From an uncultured bacterium (GTDB taxonomy: Bacteria > CSSED10-310 > CALFER01): a stretch of DNA of 44,657 nucleotides. Position 1 is the first letter of the stretch, and every line of letters starts with the position of its first letter. The notes beneath the pieces were generated by a model. The model did no database searches. It saw only the letters and a list, made by a program, of their open reading frames with translations, and was not told the DNA's origin. The stretch is from the NCBI GenBank assembly GCA_937951895.1, contig CALFER010000030.1, forward strand, positions 1 through 44,657. The letters run 5' to 3'. The position numbers were made by a program, and so were the translations under genes. Below are positions 7,882-14,917 of this stretch, piece after piece.

Positions 7882-9366
7882 TTGAACGCTCGTTTGGTTC
7901 GCGTGATGAGTGATCGATACCGAGCCATCGTCTCGTACTCGGGACTCATGTTCATCCTGACCGGATTGCTGATGCTGACACCTTTATTCGTGCTGTCAGC
8001 CTGGCCACAGGAAATCGATCAATCCGGGGCTTTTCTGATCCCCGCCGCTGTGCTGCTCCTGATGGGACTGATCCTCAGACTGCTGTTCCGCCCCCGGCGA
8101 AAGGTCGTGTTATCCGTTCAGGAAGGTGGAATCATCGTGGTCATCAGTTGGGTGGTGGCCTGTGTTTTTTCAGCCATCCCCTTCATGCTGCTGCTGGGGT
8201 TCAACTTCACACAAGCCGTCTTCGAGTCTGTCAGCGGTTGGTCCACGACCGGGCTCACATTGGTCGATGTCCTGTCCGCTTCGCACCTCATCCTGATCTG
8301 GCGGAGCATTACCCAGTATGCGGGAGGTGCCGGGCTGGCCATCATCATGCTCTCCGCCATCACCGGCCCCTCCGGCACCGGTCTGGCCATCGCCGAAGGC
8401 CGCACGGATCAACTCGTCCCGCATGTCCGCGAATCCGCCAAGCGTGTCATGATCCTTTACCTGGGGTATGCGATCTACGGCATCATCGCCTATGTGTTCG
8501 CGGGAATGCCGGTATTCGATGCGGTCAATCATTCCATGACCGCTGTTGCCACCGGAGGCTTCTCGACACGGCCCGAAAGTATCGGATACTGGGATTCAGC
8601 CCTGATCGATTCGATCACGATCACGCTGATGATCCTGGGCAATCTGAACTTTCTCACAGCCTATCTCATCCTCAAAGGCAAACTCGGTGCGGTGTACCGC
8701 AACGGAGAGATACGGGTTTTATTCGTATCGGTCTGCACGGGGGCTTTCCTGATTCTCCTGTTCGGCGTTTTCGATCTCTATCCGACCTTTTCAAAGGCGC
8801 TTCGTGTCTCCGTGTTCGAATGCGTGTCGGCGATCTCCGGTTGTGGATTCACCTCGACGGTTTACACAAGCTGGAGAGGGATCGGGTATCTTGTGCTGAC
8901 GATCCTCATGATCATCGGTGGTGCGACGTGCTCGACATCCGGCGGACTGAAACAATACCGAGTGTATCTGTTGTATAAAACGGTATCATGGGAGATCCGC
9001 AAAGCGATTCTTCCGCCGTCCGCGGTTATCGAAAACTATGTCTGGCAGGGTGACGGGAGAGACTACATCCGGGATAAAAGAGTTGTGCAGGCAGCGGCAT
9101 ATATATATATATACATTCTGTCATTTCTGATCGGAACCGCGGTGCTGGCCTGTTACGGACACTCGATGACGGATGCCATGTTCGAATTCGCATCGGCGCA
9201 GGGCACCGTCGGTCTGACGGTTGGCATTACCCGGATCGATTCTCCCGGAATCCTGCTCTGGACCGAAATCTTCGGCATGTTTCTCGGGCGACTGGAATTT
9301 TTCATCGTGTTCGTCAGCCTTCTGAAGGTCGGCAAGGATCTGGCCGCTCGTTTGAGGCGAAGGTGA
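7882..9366 (+). CDS. trkH: TrkH/KtrB family K+ channel/transporter subunit
   Basis: 494 residues. I chose the TTG at 7882, which abuts the TGA of trkA, because GGGGAGG lies eight bases upstream; the ATG at 7906 has no such site. It is a polytopic inner-membrane protein with four MPM repeats. The four selectivity-filter loops are visible: SGWSTTGLT (Gly124), ATGGFST (Gly225), SGCGFTS (Gly322) and QGTVGLT (Gly444). GGATCSTSGGLK matches the intramembrane gating-loop region. It moves K+ (possibly Na+) inward under control of the RCK proteins encoded before it. A run of alternating AT at 9099-9113 lies inside the coding sequence (YIYIYI in a membrane helix). Confidence 0.94.
   Translation: MNARLVRVMSDRYRAIVSYSGLMFILTGLLMLTPLFVLSAWPQEIDQSGAFLIPAAVLLLMGLILRLLFRPRRKVVLSVQEGGIIVVISWVVACVFSAIPFMLLLGFNFTQAVFESVSGWSTTGLTLVDVLSASHLILIWRSITQYAGGAGLAIIMLSAITGPSGTGLAIAEGRTDQLVPHVRESAKRVMILYLGYAIYGIIAYVFAGMPVFDAVNHSMTAVATGGFSTRPESIGYWDSALIDSITITLMILGNLNFLTAYLILKGKLGAVYRNGEIRVLFVSVCTGAFLILLFGVFDLYPTFSKALRVSVFECVSAISGCGFTSTVYTSWRGIGYLVLTILMIIGGATCSTSGGLKQYRVYLLYKTVSWEIRKAILPPSAVIENYVWQGDGRDYIRDKRVVQAAAYIYIYILSFLIGTAVLACYGHSMTDAMFEFASAQGTVGLTVGITRIDSPGILLWTEIFGMFLGRLEFFIVFVSLLKVGKDLAARLRRR
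9099..9113 (+). repeat. AT dinucleotide tract inside trkH
   Basis: Seven AT units plus an A, coding for alternating Tyr and Ile in a membrane segment of TrkH. It is the longest simple dinucleotide run I noticed in the window. A change of one unit would shift the frame about 85 codons before the stop. Confidence 0.8.
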
Positions 9367-9382
9367 GAGGCGCGGAGAAACC

Positions 9383-11347
9383 ATGAGCGAAACGGAGCGG
9401 ACCCCAAAGCTCGAAGCCCGCATCAGGGATCTCGAAAGACAACTCGATATCGCCAATGCCCGATTCATCGAGATCATTCATTCGTTGTCGGACCGATTCA
9501 TTCTGTTCGATCGCAATCTCGATATCATCGAGGTCAATGAACCGTATCTGATTGCGACAGGCAAGCCGCGAACCGATGTGATCAATCACAACCTCCTCGA
9601 ATTCTTCCCCGAATTCAAATCCTCGCGTCGCTACAGGGAGTTTGTATCGGTTCTGGAAACAGGTATTCCGATCCAGGTAGAGGACTTTTTTCGGGACGAT
9701 CGTTACGGAGATGTTTATGAGAGTGTCCGGATGTTCAAGATCGGGAGCGGCATCGGTGTGCTCGCGCGGGATATCTCCGATTTCAGGAAAATGATTCAGA
9801 CTCTTCAGGAAAGCCAGGCAACGACACATATTCTGATGAATGCCGGTTCGGATTGTGCATATCTTCTGACTGCTGATCGGGAGGTTCTGGCGGTAAACGA
9901 TTCGGGATGCCGACAGATGAACCTCGAACCGAGCGAGATCATCGGGCGATCCATCGATCTCCTGTCGCCTCCCGCCATCGCAAATGCCCGGAAAACCTGG
10001 TTCGACGCCCTGATGGAGCACCGCAGACCCTTGCGATACGAGATCGAACACGGGGAACGGTACCTTGGCGAACAGATGTTTCCGATTTTCGGTGAGCAAG
10101 GCAGCGTTGAGAGAGTCGTACTGTGCTCACGGGAAATGACCGATGAAAAGCAGCGGCAGCGTGAGAAACAGAGCATCGAGGCGCATCTTCGGAAACTCCA
10201 GAAACTCGAAACGCTGGGAACACTGGCCAGCGGCATCGCTCACGATTTCAACAATATCCTCACACCGATCCTCGGATACACCGACCTGGCCATGCAGCAC
10301 ATCCAGCAACCGGAACGTGCGCTCGCGTTTCTCGACAATGTCCGTGTCGCCGGCAAACGGGCACGGGAGTTGGTCAAACAGATCCTGACTTTTTCCCGCC
10401 AGGTCGATCAGGAACGCCATCCGATCCATGCCCATTATGTCATCAATGAAATCATCCGCCTCATCCGGGCGACGCTGCCTCTGAACGTCGAATTCCACCA
10501 CCAGGTGGACGCGCACTGCGGTGTGATCTGTGTTGACCCGTCCCAGATTCACCAGGTCGTGATGAACCTGTGCACCAATTCAATTCACGCCATGAAAGCC
10601 CGCGGCGGTGTCCTGAGTATCAGACTCGAGAAGCACACGGCGGATGAGGCATTCAAGCGGATGTTTCCCCGTCAGACCGCTGCTTTGTTCGCGGCCATCC
10701 GGGTGTCGGATACCGGCCACGGCATGGATGAGGCCACCCGGGAACGGATTTTCGAGCCGTTCTTCACAACGAAACAACCCGGGGAAGGCACCGGACTGGG
10801 ACTCTCCGTCGTCCACGGCATCGTCAAGGCGCATCATGGTGAAATCCGCGTGCACAGCACACCCGGCGAAGGCAGCACCTTTACCGTCTTTCTGCCGATC
10901 GTCGAGACGGATGCCGAGATCGAAATGCTCAAGGAGGATTCGTCTCATCATGGCACAGGCCGTATCCTGATCGTCGACGATGAATCAATCATCGTCGATA
11001 TGGTAGCCGATGCTCTCGTTCAGAACGGATACAGCGTCATGACACACACCAGCAGCCGGGAAGCTCTGGAAGTCTTCAAGCGTAAACCGGACTCAATCGA
11101 TCTGGTCATCACGGATCTGGCCATGCCTCACCTCAACGGGACTGAATTGGCCCGGGAAATGATCGCGATCCGCCCATCCATTCCCATCGTGTTGACGACC
11201 GGATTCAGTGAAACGATCGCAATGGAGCAGATGCACCAGATCGGAATCCGTACTCTGTTGCTCAAACCGCTTATCCCGCGCGAACTTTTCAAAACCATCC
11301 GAAACATTCTGGAAACGAACGATCAGAACGGATCCGAACATTCATGA
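9383..11347 (+). CDS. Soluble hybrid histidine kinase (PAS-PAS-HisKA-HATPase-REC)
   Basis: 654 residues with no membrane segment, so a cytoplasmic sensor. A short coiled-coil N-terminus is followed by two PAS domains (about 25-135 and 150-255). The HisKA has the NtrB-like H-box GIAHDFNNILTPILGY with His287. The HATPase shows NLCTNSIHAM, DTGHGMD and GTGLGLSVVHG. The C-terminal receiver (about 525-650) has phospho-acceptor Asp578 in VITDLAMPHLNG and the Lys in LLLKPL. GGAGA precedes the ATG at 9383, 16 bases after trkH. It closes the kinase/K+ operon. Like the receiver at 6379, its receiver has no output domain. The 3' end overlaps the convergent gene by 59 bp. Confidence 0.93.
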   Translation: MSETERTPKLEARIRDLERQLDIANARFIEIIHSLSDRFILFDRNLDIIEVNEPYLIATGKPRTDVINHNLLEFFPEFKSSRRYREFVSVLETGIPIQVEDFFRDDRYGDVYESVRMFKIGSGIGVLARDISDFRKMIQTLQESQATTHILMNAGSDCAYLLTADREVLAVNDSGCRQMNLEPSEIIGRSIDLLSPPAIANARKTWFDALMEHRRPLRYEIEHGERYLGEQMFPIFGEQGSVERVVLCSREMTDEKQRQREKQSIEAHLRKLQKLETLGTLASGIAHDFNNILTPILGYTDLAMQHIQQPERALAFLDNVRVAGKRARELVKQILTFSRQVDQERHPIHAHYVINEIIRLIRATLPLNVEFHHQVDAHCGVICVDPSQIHQVVMNLCTNSIHAMKARGGVLSIRLEKHTADEAFKRMFPRQTAALFAAIRVSDTGHGMDEATRERIFEPFFTTKQPGEGTGLGLSVVHGIVKAHHGEIRVHSTPGEGSTFTVFLPIVETDAEIEMLKEDSSHHGTGRILIVDDESIIVDMVADALVQNGYSVMTHTSSREALEVFKRKPDSIDLVITDLAMPHLNGTELAREMIAIRPSIPIVLTTGFSETIAMEQMHQIGIRTLLLKPLIPRELFKTIRNILETNDQNGSEHS

Positions 11348-13112
11348 ATGGAAGCACGGACTGCGGATCGAGTCGTACCATGCTGCCGGGTTGGGGCAGA
11401 ACAAACGGAACGATCCGATTCTGATCGTAACAAAACCATCGATACCGGCCGGAATCAGCAGAATGCTTCAGATCGCACAGGATCGCGCCGGAACTCAGGA
11501 CTCGGAGCCGCATGTCGGACAGATCGATGACCGTTCCTGTCAACAGCGGAATCGAGGGACCGCGAAACAGCCTGTCGAGAGGTGCGGTCAGAAACGGAGG
11601 ATCTGCGTCAAACCGGATTGAATCCTCAGACAGGCGGGTAACATGGATGCTGCTGGTTCCCGGACCGAGAACCCGGAAGTGTTCGGGGGTGACCCGGCCG
11701 AGTGTTTCGCGACGAATCAACACGTGATGCGCCAGGAAGGGAATTGGCGGGTTGATCAGAATCAGAGAATCCGATGGGAGAGCGGAATCGATCGGGAGCG
11801 CTTGGTCCAGGTGAGCGACTGATTCGCCGATGAGCACCGGTGAGATGGCCGACAGGGGAAGAAGGAGGGGGGCGAGGATGCCGTGAAAAAGGAGTCCGAT
11901 CACCGACAGAACCCGAAGAGACATGGACAATCGTAACGGCTCGGTCCTGGTGTGCGCGATCAGTTGAGCGATCAGGCCGGAGGCTCCGAGACCGGTGAAG
12001 ACGAGGAGACGTTCGTGGGGAAACGTGGCGCAGATCGGAAGAACGGATAATAAGGTTCCGGTGGCCAGAAACCGCGCGGTCCGGTCTGTGCGGAGAAACG
12101 GATAGAGACCGTACGCGAGGGCAGAACAGAACAGGACGCAGAATGCCCAGAAAACCGTTCGGGTTCCATCTCCCGAGATACTGGCCAGACTCGCGGGAAT
12201 GATCCCGAATTGCGACTCCAGCAGAATCGGCAGGTTTGCTGTGATCGACCGGAAAAACTCGATCGGTTCGACCAGCGGATCGCGATACATGCCGGATCCG
12301 TATGTGCCATAGCCTGCGGCATGATGAGCGATCCACCATGCTGCGGTCATGGCGGAAGAAGGAAGCATGGCGATCCAGCGGACTCGGTGGGTCCCCTGTT
12401 CGAGAAACAGTGCGGCCATGATGTAACACATGACCGCGATTCCCGCTTCGGAAGACAGGAGTGCGAGTAGATACAGGGAGAGCGAAGCGAACAGGAATCG
12501 GATCCGAAGTGTTTCACGCCACAGAAGATGCATGCGGATCGCCGAGAAACCGAAAACGCCGGCAATGAGGACATTCCGATTTGCGATCCAACCCGCGGGG
12601 TATCCGCGGGCATCATCGAACGCAAAGAACAGCAGTGCGAGTGTTGCCGGGATGAATCCGTGATGACTCAGTTGTCTGTAGAACGCGCGAGCGCTCACGA
12701 TCAGCAGTAACAGCCACAGCAGATTGTGGGCATGCATGAGACAGGGCGAGTCGGGATAGACGCGATAATCGAATGCGTGCGTGAGTGACGCCAGGGGCCT
12801 GAAAAACCGTGCTTTGAATGCGAGGGGTGTCCACCAGGGCATGATGCCGCGATCGATCAGTTTGTAGTTTCGAGCGGGATTCCCATCGGTGAATGCGAAC
12901 AGGTCGGGTGGACAGTGAGCAGGCCATGCGTCTGAGGTTTTTGACAGAAGAATCCCCCTTTGGAGGTAATCATCCACCTGGAATCCGATCAGAAGAGACG
13001 GAGAGACGAGCAGCAGAGCCAGTCCTGTTATGAGCAGATGGGAGTGGCGGACAGAGAGGGGGTTTTTCGGCAGGATCCGCTGATGGCATAATTCTTGTAA
13101 ATTCCATTTCAT
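11289..13112 (-). CDS. Polytopic membrane protein, probably a GT-C-type glycosyltransferase
   Basis: 607 residues with about ten or more hydrophobic segments in the first 400 residues and a soluble, beta-rich C-terminal part of about 200 residues. After the first membrane helix comes FQVDDYLQRG; a DD/DE pair in the first external loop is the catalytic signature of GT-C (ArnT/PMT/GT39-type) enzymes that use polyprenyl-phosphate sugars. A following loop contains FRPLASLTHAFDY. No closer family is recognisable, so the substrate is unknown; O-glycosylation of the Thr-rich exported proteins nearby is possible but only inferred. The gene is divergent from the C1 peptidase at 13144 with 31 bp between starts. 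It overlaps the hybrid kinase gene tail-to-tail by 59 bp. Confidence 0.65.
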   Translation of the reverse strand: MKWNLQELCHQRILPKNPLSVRHSHLLITGLALLLVSPSLLIGFQVDDYLQRGILLSKTSDAWPAHCPPDLFAFTDGNPARNYKLIDRGIMPWWTPLAFKARFFRPLASLTHAFDYRVYPDSPCLMHAHNLLWLLLLIVSARAFYRQLSHHGFIPATLALLFFAFDDARGYPAGWIANRNVLIAGVFGFSAIRMHLLWRETLRIRFLFASLSLYLLALLSSEAGIAVMCYIMAALFLEQGTHRVRWIAMLPSSAMTAAWWIAHHAAGYGTYGSGMYRDPLVEPIEFFRSITANLPILLESQFGIIPASLASISGDGTRTVFWAFCVLFCSALAYGLYPFLRTDRTARFLATGTLLSVLPICATFPHERLLVFTGLGASGLIAQLIAHTRTEPLRLSMSLRVLSVIGLLFHGILAPLLLPLSAISPVLIGESVAHLDQALPIDSALPSDSLILINPPIPFLAHHVLIRRETLGRVTPEHFRVLGPGTSSIHVTRLSEDSIRFDADPPFLTAPLDRLFRGPSIPLLTGTVIDLSDMRLRVLSSGAILCDLKHSADSGRYRWFCYDQNRIVPFVLPQPGSMVRLDPQSVLPFMNVRIRSDRSFPECFGWF

Positions 13113-13143
13113 TATTTTCGTCGGCTTTCTTCAGGAGGTTTCA

Positions 13144-14586
13144 GTGAATCGCATTGTTTGGATCATGATCATCGTGTGGATGTGTGGCGTTGCCAAGACT
13201 GCAAACGGGCAGAATGATCCGGCACAGGAGGTGCGGGCCATCCGGGAGTCTCTGGAGACGATCGGGGATCCGTGGGTGGCTTCTGAAAATGGGATCATGC
13301 GGATGCCTTCCGAACAACGTCGAGCGTTACTGACCGCCCCGCTTCGCCCGGATGCAACGATAACCGCGACTGTCCCAGTCGAGATTCGCACTGAAGATCG
13401 GGAGTTTCCGGCGGCATTCGATTGGCGAAACATTGACGGTGTCGATTGGATGACCTCCGTGAAGAATCAGGGCGGATGCGGAAGTTGCGCGGCATTTGCG
13501 TCGGTTGGGTCCGTTGAGGCCATGGTACGCATCGTGCGTGGAGAACCGACGTATGAGATCGATCTGTCCGAGCAGCATCTGTTTTCGTGCTGCAACGGGG
13601 ATTGTCCGACCGGTTTGTACATGGGCGACGCATTCGATTATTTTACCGCGAACGGCGTGCCGGATGAAGAGTGTCTTCCTTACAGCGCCGTCGACGACAA
13701 TTGCGATGAGACCTGTCCCGACTGGCAGTCTCGCGCCGTCCGGACCGAATCGTGGCAGTTACTCTGGCAATACACCTGGGACGATGCGGTTTTGAAGACC
13801 TGTATCATGGAACACCCCATCGCCTGTTATCTCGAAGTCTATAACGACTTCTTCAGTTATTCCGGAGGTGTCTACATCAAAACGCCCGGTGCGACTCTCG
13901 CGGGCGGCCATTTCGTTGTGATTGTGGGCTGGAACGACGAACTGAATTGCTGGATCTGCAAGAACAGTTGGGACAAGGATTGGGGGATCGAGGGATACTT
14001 CATGATCCGAAAAGGAGAAACGAATATCGGGACCTGGGCGATGCGGGCATCGTACAGTGTTCCTCCGACTCCGACCTGGACAGCGACTCCGGATCCTTCC
14101 TGGACTGCCACGCCGACACCTCCGCCGACGCCGTCGTCGACTGCGACAACCCTGCCGTCAGCAACGCCGACCGAAACGCCTTCGAGCGCGGATACGGCGA
14201 CACCCGAACCGAGTGGGACACCGGCGGGATGTCCGGAAACAGGGGTTATGATCCTGATGCCGGGGGAGGTATTCCGGCCGGGCGATGTGTGTTCATGTCA
14301 GGTCCGGGTATGTAACGCGACCGGCAGTATGCTGCCGGACACGCCGCTGGCGGTTGTGCTTGAAGTTTCCGGGGAGTATTACTTCGCGCCGTCGTTCGGC
14401 GACTTCGATGTTCTTGTGTTGACGTTTCTATCCGGTGAAACGACCGTTGAGGTGCTTCCCGAGTTTATCTGGCCAACGGGTGCGGGAACCTTTTATGGGG
14501 CGCGGTTTCACGCGGCCATGCTGGATCCGGGGATGACGAGCGTGTTGGGGAGGATCGACACGGTGGCGTTCGCCTGGGAGGAATGA
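13144..14586 (+). CDS. Exported papain-like (C1) cysteine peptidase with Pro-Thr linker and WPxG C-terminal domain
   Basis: 480 residues from the GTG at 13144 (AGGAGG upstream). The signal peptide ends at about TANG (residue 23). A short propeptide-like stretch (ESLETIGDPWVASENG) precedes the mature enzyme. The catalytic domain (about 95-305) has the oxyanion Gln109 and nucleophile Cys115 in NQGGCGSCAAFA, His256 in GGHFVVIVGWND and Asn274 in KNSWDKDWG. All four active-site residues are present, though the usual Trp after the Cys is Ala. A Thr-Pro linker (about 305-362) leads to the conserved C-terminal domain (14242-14583: FRPGDVCSCQVRVCN, LEVSGEYYFAP, FIWPTGAG, ending FAWEE). It is probably a secreted or surface-held protease. 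Confidence 0.9.
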   Translation: MNRIVWIMIIVWMCGVAKTANGQNDPAQEVRAIRESLETIGDPWVASENGIMRMPSEQRRALLTAPLRPDATITATVPVEIRTEDREFPAAFDWRNIDGVDWMTSVKNQGGCGSCAAFASVGSVEAMVRIVRGEPTYEIDLSEQHLFSCCNGDCPTGLYMGDAFDYFTANGVPDEECLPYSAVDDNCDETCPDWQSRAVRTESWQLLWQYTWDDAVLKTCIMEHPIACYLEVYNDFFSYSGGVYIKTPGATLAGGHFVVIVGWNDELNCWICKNSWDKDWGIEGYFMIRKGETNIGTWAMRASYSVPPTPTWTATPDPSWTATPTPPPTPSSTATTLPSATPTETPSSADTATPEPSGTPAGCPETGVMILMPGEVFRPGDVCSCQVRVCNATGSMLPDTPLAVVLEVSGEYYFAPSFGDFDVLVLTFLSGETTVEVLPEFIWPTGAGTFYGARFHAAMLDPGMTSVLGRIDTVAFAWEE

Positions 14587-14917
14587 CACGTACCGGAGAG
14601 GGATCGCAAATTTTCACGACCCCGGAGAGCCTGTTTTGGGTGTGAAACAAATTTTATCAAGATTGTTGACGATCGAGGTGTGTGTCTCAATAGTCTTTTA
14701 AAATCAATAAAATACAGCATTTTTTTGGGATGCCCAAAAAAGTGAGGCCCCCGGGTGCGGATTTGGGTTGCATCCCTAAATCGCTCTGGTATAGTCGCAT
14801 GTTTTTTGACAGAAAAACCCTCGATCATTATCCTTACTAACTTATGGGACCGCCTTCGGGCGACAACTCAGGGTGCGCGTTTCAGACTCTCGGCAGGGGC
14901 AATGCAAGGAGAGCGTG
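14587..14917. other. Non-coding gap between the C1 peptidase and the PPC-repeat gene
   Basis: About 330 bp with no supported gene. It holds one weak hairpin followed by A/T (14720-14741). The final 40 bases contain the ribosome site of the next gene. The AT-rich stretch 14640-14725 may hold a promoter, but I see no convincing -35/-10 pair. Confidence 0.5.
14720..14741. terminator. Possible bidirectional terminator hairpin
   Basis: TTTTTTGGG-ATG-CCCAAAAAA: a 9-bp inverted repeat with a 3-nt loop whose U/A runs would act as the tail in either direction. The GC core is only three pairs, so termination is plausible but weak. It lies 134 bp after the C1 peptidase stop. Confidence 0.4.
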
